51,259 nucleotides of DNA from an uncultured Bacteroidota bacterium (lineage in GTDB: Bacteria; Bacteroidota; Bacteroidia; Bacteroidales; P3): the NCBI GenBank assembly GCA_902783595.1, contig CACZRR010000005.1:1-51259 (forward strand), read 5' to 3'. The notes beneath the pieces were generated by a model that saw only the letters and a list, made by a program, of their open reading frames with translations, was not told the DNA's origin and did not search any database. Below, piece by piece: positions 32,896-41,141 of the stretch (its first letter is position 1; the number at the start of each line of letters is the position of its first letter). Position numbers and translations under genes: made by a program.

Positions 32896-33570
32896 CTACT
32901 CGTTATCTGCCTGAAAACGAAAGCCTAATCGTTTCCCCGTGACCAACGTTTTTTTGTCAAAATTGCTCCGCATCTCACCCACCGACACCATCTTGACTTC
33001 GTCATACGGAGGGGTGAGAAGATCAAAATTGGTGGTGTACTCAATGGCCGATTCTACTATCCCATGAACACTCTCTTCACTGATTACGGAGGTGTTGAAG
33101 TTGTTGTACAGCATGCCCAACTCTCGTTTCCCCTCAATGAAGTAGTGGTGCTCGTTGTTCACGAACACACGCCCTATCATGTACCCAAGGTCGTTGTCAC
33201 GCTGATAGGCAAAACTGTCGGCCAAGAAGTTGTAGATGTGTATCACACCGCAATACGACCGCTTCGGATCTTCGCGGATGTAGGCCGATTTCATCACCTG
33301 GTGGTCCCGCGAGAATTCAAAGACGTTGCTGTGCATCATGAAAAGCAGTATATCACCGGCGAATTTTACCTCAAATTCAAAGTCACCGCGATCGGTGAAT
33401 TCAAAGGCTATCTTCTTCCCTTCCTGCTGGCAGGCATCCTGAAATTGGTGTATGACATCGCGTGTGGTGACGCGGAAGAGCTCGAAGGCCTCCTTGGTAG
33501 AGCGGAATACATTCTGCTTCAACTCGCTCTTGTTAAAGACCAACTCTTTCAGTGTTCTGTTCAGTTCCAT
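32896..33570 (-). CDS. Conserved protein of unknown function, downstream of recJ
   Basis: The 224-residue protein has no signal peptide or membrane segment and looks cytosolic. It begins MELNRTLKELVFNKSELKQN; notable segments are FEFTDRGDFEFEVKFAGDIL (about 57-76) and IGRVFVNNEHHYFIEGKREL (about 133-152). I have the impression of a Bacteroidales-conserved protein but cannot name a family or function. It starts 23 bases after recJ ends on the same strand, so it is probably co-transcribed with recJ. Confidence 0.8.
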   Translation of the reverse strand: MELNRTLKELVFNKSELKQNVFRSTKEAFELFRVTTRDVIHQFQDACQQEGKKIAFEFTDRGDFEFEVKFAGDILLFMMHSNVFEFSRDHQVMKSAYIREDPKRSYCGVIHIYNFLADSFAYQRDNDLGYMIGRVFVNNEHHYFIEGKRELGMLYNNFNTSVISEESVHGIVESAIEYTTNFDLLTPPYDEVKMVSVGEMRSNFDKKTLVTGKRLGFRFQADNE

Positions 33571-33593
33571 GCTGTTATCGTTAGTTGGGGTGT

Positions 33594-35429
33594 TCAGTAG
33601 TTGAATTTGATGTCCTTCACGTTAAGCTGCATCTCTGTCTTGCCGTGGTAGTGGTTCTCTTCCAGGTGGTAACAGATGTCGAAGCGCTCATGCCGCAGGC
33701 GCGGCAGCACCTCGCCCATCTGGAAGGCTATGGCAGGGTAGGGGTCGGAGCGCTCGGCGATGGGGATGGCCGAGAATTTAAGGTGGTTGAGACCCACTAT
33801 GCGCGCCTTGCCGGTATCCACAATCTCTCGGGTGAGAAACAGCGGCGTGTTGTTCTCCGGACCAAAGGGGGCAAACTGCTTCAAGATACGCTGGAATTTC
33901 GGCGTGATCTGCGAGAACTTAATCTCCGCATCAATCTCCAATTCAGGTAGTATCTCCTGCTCTCCGAGACTCTGGCGAGCCAAGGCCTCAAAACGCTCCA
34001 CAAAGGCTTTCATGTTCTCCTGACGGAGCGACACGCCCGCAGCACTCTTGTGGCCGCCGAAGTGCTCCAACAGGTCGGCACACTGCTCCAAGGCCTGGTG
34101 CATGTCGAAGTCGCCAATCGAACGGGCCGATCCCGTGATGAGATCGTCGCTCCCTCGCGTGAACACGATAGTGGGCTTGTAGTAGGCTTCGACAATGCGC
34201 GACGCCACAATGCCAACCACACCACGGTGCCACGACGGATCGTACAATATTAGCGACTGGCGCCCCTGGTAGAACGGGTCCTTGGCTATCCGCTCCTTGG
34301 CCTGCTCTGTGGCCGAGGTGTCAAGCTCTTTGCGCTGCATATTGTAGGTGTTGATATCTTCGGCCAGCCGTCTGGCTATGTTGGGATCGTCGGTGAGCAT
34401 CAACCTCACCGAGTCAAAGGCCGACCGTATGCGGCCGGCAGCGTTGATACGTGGCCCCACAAGGAAGATGAGGTCCGAGATGGTGAGCTCTTTCTCAAAG
34501 TATCCCGTTTTCGTGCCCGCACCATCAGCACTCTCCGTACCCTCTGTCTTGCGACGGTCCACATGGCCATACTTCAGGATGGCCTCAATACCGGGACGCG
34601 GCTTGGTGTTCAGCACGCGCAGGCCGAAGTAGGCCAGCACTCGGTTCTCTCCCATGATGGGCACAATGTCCGAGGCTATACTCACCGCCACCAGGTCAAG
34701 GAAGGGAAGCAGGTGCAGCTTCAGCAACTCCTGGCGTTCTCTCCGTGCCGCATCAAGCTGCTCGGGAAGGTCACAGAGCCTCACCCCAAGCTGCTGCTCC
34801 AGGTGCCCCTGCACAATCTTGAACCCGATGCCGCAGCCCGACAACTCTTTGTACGGGTACGGACAATCCGCCTGCTTCGGATCCAGTACAGCCACGGCAG
34901 CAGGCACCTCGTCGCCAGGCAAGTGGTGGTCACCGATGATGAAGTCTATCCCAAACTGTTTGGCATAAGCCACCTCCTCTACAGCTTTGATGCCGCAGTC
35001 AAGGGCTATCACCAGTTTTACCCCCGTATCGTGCGCATAGTCAATGCCCTGTCGCGAGATACCATAACCCTCGCGCTCGCGATCCGGAATGTAAAAGTCA
35101 ATGTTGCTATCCAACTCCTTCAGGTACGAGTACACCAAGGCAACCGCCGACGTGCCATCCACGTCGTAGTCGCCATAGACCATGATGCGTTGTTTCTGTG
35201 CTATCGCCGCATCGATACGCGCCAAGGCCTCTCTCATGCCTTTCATCAGTAGCGGATCATGTATCTGATCCAACCCCGGCCTGAAGAAGCGCCGCGCCTC
35301 TTCAAAGGTGGTGACACCCCGCTGCACAAGCAGCGTGGCGATGATTTTGTCTACGCCCAACGAAGCAGCTAATCTCTCAACGGTCTCTAAATCATAGTCT
35401 TTTTTAATTATCCAATGTTTTTCCTTCAT
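33594..35429 (-). CDS. recJ: Single-stranded-DNA-specific exonuclease RecJ
   Basis: The 611-residue 5'-3' exonuclease acts in recombination and mismatch repair. Motifs are VYGDYDVDGTSAVAL (about 86), ALDCG, IIGDHHLPG (about 165, the DHH motif), VGPRINAAGRI and the DHHA1 motif GGHKSAAG (about 456). A C-terminal OB-like region follows. The ATG at 35429 (MKEKHWIIKKDYDLE) is the better start; an upstream in-frame ATG adds eight residues and would overlap the -7 element. Confidence 0.93.
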   Translation of the reverse strand: MKEKHWIIKKDYDLETVERLAASLGVDKIIATLLVQRGVTTFEEARRFFRPGLDQIHDPLLMKGMREALARIDAAIAQKQRIMVYGDYDVDGTSAVALVYSYLKELDSNIDFYIPDREREGYGISRQGIDYAHDTGVKLVIALDCGIKAVEEVAYAKQFGIDFIIGDHHLPGDEVPAAVAVLDPKQADCPYPYKELSGCGIGFKIVQGHLEQQLGVRLCDLPEQLDAARRERQELLKLHLLPFLDLVAVSIASDIVPIMGENRVLAYFGLRVLNTKPRPGIEAILKYGHVDRRKTEGTESADGAGTKTGYFEKELTISDLIFLVGPRINAAGRIRSAFDSVRLMLTDDPNIARRLAEDINTYNMQRKELDTSATEQAKERIAKDPFYQGRQSLILYDPSWHRGVVGIVASRIVEAYYKPTIVFTRGSDDLITGSARSIGDFDMHQALEQCADLLEHFGGHKSAAGVSLRQENMKAFVERFEALARQSLGEQEILPELEIDAEIKFSQITPKFQRILKQFAPFGPENNTPLFLTREIVDTGKARIVGLNHLKFSAIPIAERSDPYPAIAFQMGEVLPRLRHERFDICYHLEENHYHGKTEMQLNVKDIKFNY

Positions 35430-35442
35430 GTTTTTCTGGCCG

Positions 35443-35450
35443 TAAAGATA
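35443..35450 (-). promoter_or_regulatory. -7-like element for recJ
   Basis: The minus strand reads TATCTTTA, one mismatch from TAnnTTTG, 13 bases before the recJ ATG. Confidence 0.4.
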
Positions 35451-35589
35451 CAACTTTTTTCTCTATGCCCAAAAAATTGTTTCCGCAAAATGTTAAAACC
35501 GTCTCCCTTCACACCCCATCATAAACCATGAAAAATAACACAACTTACTGATTCTCAGTATACTATGTAATAAGCTGATTCTCTGTACC

Positions 35590-35633
35590 TTATCGGTATC
35601 CGCTCCATATCCGCTCCATATCCGCTCCCAGTC
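35590..35633 (-). repeat. 11-bp tandem repeat array, copy B
   Basis: Read on the minus strand: GACTGGGAGCG, GATATGGAGCG twice, then GATACCGATAA, four 11-bp units; a fainter unit precedes them. It is the inverted, diverged counterpart of the array at 21763-21817, and the flank (AGAGAATCAG) is also similar. The 351-base gap between recJ and the next gene holds this array, a recJ -7 element and a -7 element at 35704; I see no gene in it. Confidence 0.8.
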
Positions 35634-35703
35634 CCTCCCATCCTCGCCTCATCATTGTTGGTGATTTTGCCCCTGCCATACGTCCTATACCCCCTTATTA
35701 TAC

Positions 35704-35711
35704 TACTTTTG
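35704..35711 (+). promoter_or_regulatory. -7 element for the large T9SS-secreted protein
   Basis: TACTTTTG matches TAnnTTTG exactly and is followed by GCACC, as at the phosphate transporter promoter. No -33 TTTG lies at 19 bases. The ATG is 69 bases downstream. Confidence 0.5.
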
Positions 35712-35780
35712 CACCGCCATCTCAAAATGGTAATTCCATGTAAGTAATCGAATATTAATTCACTAAAGCAATAATACATC

Positions 35781-38700
35781 ATGAAAAAAACCGTCCTGAA
35801 AACAATTTTCTTTTTGCTGTCGCTCTCAGTCGTAGGGCGCGCTGCAGCTCAATCCCTCATCGACTATACGCTCGTTTACGATAACAGCACCTTCCAGACC
35901 ATCGTCGGCACCGACGGCGCCCAAAAACTCGACGCCGTCTCGGGCGACAATTCCTTCGACTACACCACGCTACCCTTCTCATTCCCCTTCGGCGAAGCAC
36001 GTATAGAAGTCGGCACGCGCGTGAATATCAGCTCCAACGGCTACCTCTTCTTTGGATCGGTAAACCCTGGCGACTATGTGGCATCTGTGTGGGGCAACAG
36101 CGGCCTCTCCTACCGCATCATTGCACCTGCGGTGCTGGGTGACGGCTATTGTACTACCACGGCCGAAAACCAAGGCGCCTGGTACACCTACACCGAGGAC
36201 GCCGCAGGCGATAGCACTTTGGTCTTCGAAGTGAGAGGGGTGAGCCCCTATCAGGTCCGCGACAATAGCGAGTACCTCAACTACCAAATCTGGCTCTATC
36301 CTTCCGGCACCATTGTCATCCACTTCGACGAGTCGCTCTTCACCCACACCTCCAATATCAACACCATGCTCGCCAATGGCTATGGCGACAAGGCTTGTCT
36401 CACAGGCAGTTGGAGCGAGCCTACCCTGGGACAGCCCTCCTCCATCCCCTCCATGAGCACCGCTCCTGCCGCCGGCAGCCGCTACGTATACAGCCGTCCC
36501 GAAGGGTTCTGCAACAAACCCCAGAACCTCCTGGCCGACCAGCCCACAGCCAGCTCCATACATCTCTCCTGGAGCGGCGAGGCGGTCGACTACACCCTCT
36601 ACTGGGCTCCCTCTGGTAGCGATTGGTCCGACAGCATCACCACCGACGGCGCCACCGAATACACGGTGTATGATCTCAACAGCAGCAGCTCCTATACCTT
36701 CGCTGTGCGTAGCCTCTGCGAGGACGGCCAGCAAAGTAACCTCTCTGCCTCCGTCACCCTCTTCACCTCTTGCGCCCCGCTGACCAGCGACTACCTGCCC
36801 TTCCGTGAGACTTTCGAAGGTATGGCGACATCGGACTGGAACCCCTGCTGGACGCGTTGGTACAAGGACGACAGCGGAAATCTCTCTTCGGGCTATTCAC
36901 CGTATAGCAGTTACATCATTCCCACCACCTCCGATGGCACTTCGGGTACCAACTCACTGCGCCTGCAAGTCACTCCCTACCACTCCGCCTCCATAGACCA
37001 CAAGTGGTGTATCATAGCTATGCCACAGGTCGAGGCCGATTTCTCCGACATCACCCTCTCCTTCAGCAAGAAGTTCTCCAAAGACAGCAACAACGTGCTC
37101 ATCATGGGATTCATGTGCGATCCCACCGACACAGCCACTTTCGTCCCCTTTGACACCATACCCGCCAACAACACCGTATGGGACACCGCCACCATCTCTC
37201 TTGCCGACTACAACGGCGTGGGCACCTATCCGGCACTCCTTTTCTATACCAGCACCTCCAGCGGGTGGGACACCTACTACGCCTACATCGACGATGTGAC
37301 CCTTACCGGCAGCGACATCTGCTCCCAGCCGCAAGGTATCACCATCGGCGAGGTGACGTCGACCTATGCCAGCCTCACCATCGTCGACGACAATCCGGCT
37401 TCCTACGAGGTGAGCATCTGGCACGAGGACTCCGACACTACCACCACAACACAATCCTCCCTCGATCTCTTCTTCAACCTCCTGCAGCCCGCCACACACT
37501 ATCATGTCGAGGTGGTGAAAATTTGCTCCAATGGCACCCGCGCTTTCTCCATCTCGTCCCAGTTCCTCACTCCCTGCGAACCCTTCAGCCATGTCGACCT
37601 GCCCCTGCAGGAAAACTTCGACAGCTACCCCTCCTGCCAGGGCGGCTTCGTCAACCCCTGCTGGACAATCCATAATTACAACAACAACGGCACCTACCCC
37701 TATCCCACATCCTACACCCGTCATGGCTCCACTGGCAATAGCTTGATGTTCTATGCCAGCACGACCCAGGAAAACCAGGTGGTGGCAATGCCTGTTGTCG
37801 ACTATCTCAACGACCTCACTCTCCGATTCTACTCCTACACCACCAGCGCTTACAACCGCCTCGAGGTAGGCTACATGACCGACCCCTCCGACACGGCTAC
37901 TTTCGTCCTCTTGCGTACCATCCAACCGACAGAGGATGAGACATCGCAGTGGATCCTCAACGAGATCGACCTCGCCGAGGTCCAAGGCGACAATATCGCC
38001 CTCGCTTTCCGCCATACCCACACCTCCAGCGCTACAGGTTACAGCTACTGCATCGACGACCTCGAGCTTGTTCTCACACCCTCTTGCCACCAACCCGATT
38101 CTCTCTCTTTCTACGACATCACTCCCACCTCTTTCACTCTCACCATCCACGACTCCTCCGCCGTCAACCACTACGTGGTATCCATAGGCGACGAGGAGGT
38201 GATTGTACGCGACTTCAACGAGGTGACAATCGATGACCGCACGCCCGGCACTACCTACAACATCCTCGTGGTGGCCGTATGCGAGAGCGGCGACACGACA
38301 CAGGCTGTCAGCACCTCTGTCACGCTACCCTGCATGGCTGTGGCGGAGGAACAGCTGCCTTGGAACGAGAATTTCGATACGTGGGCCACAGGTAACTACG
38401 CTCCTTTCCCAAGTTGCTGGCAACGCTACTATGGACGTACCGGCAACTGGAGTGAGTATACGGAGTCGCGCGTGAAAGCCACCGACTTGAATGGCCGTCG
38501 TATGCTCTACATGTATGGCGCCGGTGGCTATTCCAATGCCTATCAAGATGCCTATGTCGTGCTGCCCGAATTTGATGTCGAGCTGGCACGTCTCGAAATC
38601 ACTGCGGTGCTCCACTTCCAATCCTCTGTCTCCGACAGCAACGATTTCTTCCAGATTGGCGTGATGGCGTCGGCCGACCAGCCCGACACCTTCGAGCCGC

Positions 38701-39152
38701 TCTATACGCACAACAATGATGGCAGCCAGGGCTTCGACACCGTCGTCGCTCGCCTCAACCATACCACCCTCGAACACGGTGTCGTCGCCGTACGCTATGC
38801 ATACCGTGTCTCCGGCGACTACTACTACGCCTACATCGACTCCATTGCTGCGCGCATCAATGATGAACCCGAACCGGAGCCCGAACCCGTGGCTATCGAT
38901 TCGCCTGAGAGCAGCCTCGACGCTGTTGTCATCGCTCCCAACCCCGCCACTACCACAGCAACCATCAGCGGCATCCAGCACGCCTGCCAGATTGCGGTCA
39001 TCGACCAGAACGGACGCTCCATGATGACTATGCAGCACGACGCGTCGGCATCCCCCCTCAGCATCAATGTCTCCACGTTGCCTAAGGGTATTTATTATGT
39101 GCGTATATCCTCGTCCTCGGCAGCAGTCACACGCAAACTTATCGTCCGATAA
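35781..39152 (+). CDS. Large T9SS-secreted adhesin-like protein with three fibronectin III / adhesin-type modules
   Basis: The 1123-residue protein has a signal peptide (1-24) and an N-terminal beta domain (about 25-240). Three repeats follow, each a fibronectin III-like unit plus a 'choice-of-anchor'/MAM-like unit. The FN3 units start near 243 (CNKPQNL), 513 (CSQPQG) and 768 (CHQPDS). The partner units start near 331, 599 and 850, with CWTRWY, CWTIHN and CWQRYY and recurring DPTDTATF or DPSDTATF. An EPEPEPEP linker (about 1029) leads to the T9SS C-terminal domain (about 1049-1123, APNPATTTATISG, LPKGIYYVRI, KLIVR). It probably sits on the cell surface and binds glycan or protein, but the ligand is unknown. 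It is Ser/Thr-rich and more GC-rich than its neighbours. Confidence 0.87.
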   Translation: MKKTVLKTIFFLLSLSVVGRAAAQSLIDYTLVYDNSTFQTIVGTDGAQKLDAVSGDNSFDYTTLPFSFPFGEARIEVGTRVNISSNGYLFFGSVNPGDYVASVWGNSGLSYRIIAPAVLGDGYCTTTAENQGAWYTYTEDAAGDSTLVFEVRGVSPYQVRDNSEYLNYQIWLYPSGTIVIHFDESLFTHTSNINTMLANGYGDKACLTGSWSEPTLGQPSSIPSMSTAPAAGSRYVYSRPEGFCNKPQNLLADQPTASSIHLSWSGEAVDYTLYWAPSGSDWSDSITTDGATEYTVYDLNSSSSYTFAVRSLCEDGQQSNLSASVTLFTSCAPLTSDYLPFRETFEGMATSDWNPCWTRWYKDDSGNLSSGYSPYSSYIIPTTSDGTSGTNSLRLQVTPYHSASIDHKWCIIAMPQVEADFSDITLSFSKKFSKDSNNVLIMGFMCDPTDTATFVPFDTIPANNTVWDTATISLADYNGVGTYPALLFYTSTSSGWDTYYAYIDDVTLTGSDICSQPQGITIGEVTSTYASLTIVDDNPASYEVSIWHEDSDTTTTTQSSLDLFFNLLQPATHYHVEVVKICSNGTRAFSISSQFLTPCEPFSHVDLPLQENFDSYPSCQGGFVNPCWTIHNYNNNGTYPYPTSYTRHGSTGNSLMFYASTTQENQVVAMPVVDYLNDLTLRFYSYTTSAYNRLEVGYMTDPSDTATFVLLRTIQPTEDETSQWILNEIDLAEVQGDNIALAFRHTHTSSATGYSYCIDDLELVLTPSCHQPDSLSFYDITPTSFTLTIHDSSAVNHYVVSIGDEEVIVRDFNEVTIDDRTPGTTYNILVVAVCESGDTTQAVSTSVTLPCMAVAEEQLPWNENFDTWATGNYAPFPSCWQRYYGRTGNWSEYTESRVKATDLNGRRMLYMYGAGGYSNAYQDAYVVLPEFDVELARLEITAVLHFQSSVSDSNDFFQIGVMASADQPDTFEPLYTHNNDGSQGFDTVVARLNHTTLEHGVVAVRYAYRVSGDYYYAYIDSIAARINDEPEPEPEPVAIDSPESSLDAVVIAPNPATTTATISGIQHACQIAVIDQNGRSMMTMQHDASASPLSINVSTLPKGIYYVRISSSSAAVTRKLIVR

Positions 39153-39182
39153 TTTCTGCATAACGGACAATTCAACAAAATG

Positions 39183-39210
39183 AAACGGCGGGTCGCACGA
39201 CCCGCCGTTT
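39183..39210. terminator. Bidirectional terminator between convergent genes
   Basis: AAACGGCGGGTCG (39183-39195) and CGACCCGCCGTTT (39198-39210) form a perfect 13-bp stem with a two-base (effectively four-base) loop. It is placed between the T9SS adhesin gene and the ABC permease gene and can serve both. Confidence 0.85.
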
Positions 39211-39234
39211 TCATTGTCTCTTAGTCTCGTGATT

Positions 39235-40500
39235 TTAAATTAGATGCTTCCGATAACTCCGTGCGGCCCACAGCGCCATGGGTACGAGCACCACAAGCGT
39301 CAGCACGGCACCGCCCACCACCTCGCCAATCGGCATCCCGAAGGGAAGCCGCAGCATGACGGCACCGGGCGACGTGAAGGGCAGCAGGGTGAGCAACGTG
39401 GCAATCCACCCGTCGGGATGCAGCAGCAGCCACGGCGTCAGGGGCAGCAGGGCAAGCAGCGGCAGGGCAAGCAGCAGCGTGTACTGCAGCGCATCGGCAT
39501 CGGGGTGCAGGCGCACGCCAACGGCGGCAAGCAGCAGGCCATAAAGCAGATAGCCGAGCACAAAGAACACGACAAAGAGCACCACGATGGTCGTCAGGTC
39601 AAGCGACGCCAACCCCTGTAGCGCTTCGTCGGGAATGAAGGTCGGGGTATCGTATTGCATCGTGGCATCGGCACCACGCGAGGCCAAAGCATCGCCGGCA
39701 AGATAGCGGTCGGCGGCAGCAAAACGCTCGGCATTGCAACTCCTCACCAAGGCTATACCGCCGCCAGAAAGAGCACTCCATAGCAGCAACTGGCTCAAGG
39801 CAACCAATGACAGCGCTACCACTTTGGCAGAAAGCAGGCGTAGCGGCGCAACCGTTGTGGCCACAACCTCGACAATGCGCGACTGCTTCTCCTCACGTAC
39901 AGCACGCAGCACCTGGTGGCAGAAGAGAATCAGCACCAAAACCATGAGAGCAACAAGCAGGGTGGCGACAACGCTCTTGACTTTCACCAAGCTGTCGCGT
40001 CCCGTGGCAGCATCGCGGGCATGGAGGCGTATGTGCGCTCCGGCAACAGAGTGCCACACAGAGGGATCTAGACCATAGACGTCCTCGGCTATGGCGGTGT
40101 GCAAAAGGAGCTGCAGCTGGCTGTCGACAAGACTCTCAAGCAATGGTGGCGGTGTGGCGGAGCGGTGGTAGAGGTAGGCGTCGCGGGGCAGCGAGGTCTG
40201 CAGCAACGGGATATGAAGGATGGCAACAGCTTGGCAGGTGTCGAAGGTGCGGCGCGCATACTCCAGGGTCGGCATGGTGCGAATGCGCAACTGCGGCAAC
40301 GTGCGCAGGCCACCGTCAAACAAGCCCGTTTCATCAACCAGCAACACCTCCTGCACCTCTTTGCCGCTGCGGTCGGCTATCACGGGAAGGGCATAAAGCA
40401 ACGTGACCGCCATGGGCACCAGCAGCGAAAGCACCCAGAAGGAAGGACGACGCACACGTTGGCGGTACTCGCGGGCGAGGATGAGCATCACTTGTTTCAT
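39235..40500 (-). CDS. ABC-2 type transporter permease (NatB-like)
   Basis: The 421-residue membrane protein starts MKQVMLILAREYRQRVRRPS, with a membrane helix at about 22-40, a large extracytoplasmic loop (about 45-195) and five or six helices between 200 and 415. The cytoplasmic motif VREEKQSRIVEVVATTVAP (about 215-233) is characteristic of NatB-type exporters. It overlaps the ATPase gene by four bases. The substrate is unknown; NatAB exports sodium in Bacillus, but many homologues do not. Confidence 0.88.
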   Translation of the reverse strand: MKQVMLILAREYRQRVRRPSFWVLSLLVPMAVTLLYALPVIADRSGKEVQEVLLVDETGLFDGGLRTLPQLRIRTMPTLEYARRTFDTCQAVAILHIPLLQTSLPRDAYLYHRSATPPPLLESLVDSQLQLLLHTAIAEDVYGLDPSVWHSVAGAHIRLHARDAATGRDSLVKVKSVVATLLVALMVLVLILFCHQVLRAVREEKQSRIVEVVATTVAPLRLLSAKVVALSLVALSQLLLWSALSGGGIALVRSCNAERFAAADRYLAGDALASRGADATMQYDTPTFIPDEALQGLASLDLTTIVVLFVVFFVLGYLLYGLLLAAVGVRLHPDADALQYTLLLALPLLALLPLTPWLLLHPDGWIATLLTLLPFTSPGAVMLRLPFGMPIGEVVGGAVLTLVVLVPMALWAARSYRKHLI

Positions 40501-41141
40501 AGTTCAAGGGTTTGGGTGGCAAGACTCGCGGCAAGAGAACGACGATGGCTGGAGAGAACCACGGCGGTGCCTTCATCAAGGAGGCGTCGCAAGTGCATCA
40601 CAAGCAGCTCTTCGCCTTGGCTGTCAAAGCCAGAAAAGGGCTCGTCAAGCAACAGCAGTCGCGGGTGGTGCACCACGGAGGCGGCAATCTGTATGCGCTG
40701 CTGCATGCCTTTGCTGAGGGTCTGCGGAAGCCGCGACCAGGTATCTTCCATGCCGAGCTGCGCAAGCCACCACCGCGTGGCATCCTCGGCAGCACGCTTG
40801 TCCATACCTTTGAGGCGCGCCAGGTAGACGAGTTGCTCGCCGACAGGCATCTGGCGGTACAATCCACGCTCCTCGGGAAGGTAGCCTATACTCGGCAGAT
40901 CGTGCTGACAGAGGGGATGCCCGTCGAAAACTACTTCGCCGCGATCGGCGGCAAGAAGCCCCACAAGGATGCGCAGCAGGGTGGTTTTGCCGGCACCATT
41001 GGTGCCGAACAACGCCAGACATTCTCCGCCATCAAGACGGAAAGAAAGGTCGTCAAGGACGCTGTGGCGACCGAACATCTTGCTTATGTGGTTCACTTCG
41101 AGGAGCATGGCAGAAAAGGTGTTGTGGAATGTCCTATTCAT
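40497..41141 (-). CDS. ABC transporter ATP-binding protein (NatA-like)
   Basis: The 214-residue ATPase has Walker A GTNGAGKT (46-53), the NatA-type GYLPEERGLY in place of a Q-loop glutamine, signature LSKGMQQRIQ, Walker B LLLLDEPFSG and a switch histidine in LSSHR. It is shorter than NatA-type proteins with a C-terminal extension. The start at 41141 overlaps the preceding gene by four bases; an internal ATG at 41108 (MLLEVNHISK) gives a more typical N terminus. It pairs with the next gene, a permease. Confidence 0.9.
   Translation of the reverse strand: MNRTFHNTFSAMLLEVNHISKMFGRHSVLDDLSFRLDGGECLALFGTNGAGKTTLLRILVGLLAADRGEVVFDGHPLCQHDLPSIGYLPEERGLYRQMPVGEQLVYLARLKGMDKRAAEDATRWWLAQLGMEDTWSRLPQTLSKGMQQRIQIAASVVHHPRLLLLDEPFSGFDSQGEELLVMHLRRLLDEGTAVVLSSHRRSLAASLATQTLEL

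Noticed and set aside
36954-38171. 405-codon minus-strand frame, and a 281-codon one at 38325-39170
   Set aside because: Both are antisense to the GC-rich T9SS adhesin gene. Their Gly/Val-rich translations have no domain and result from codon bias.
40099-40827. 242-codon plus-strand frame
   Set aside because: It crosses two well-supported minus-strand ABC transporter genes and shows no motif.
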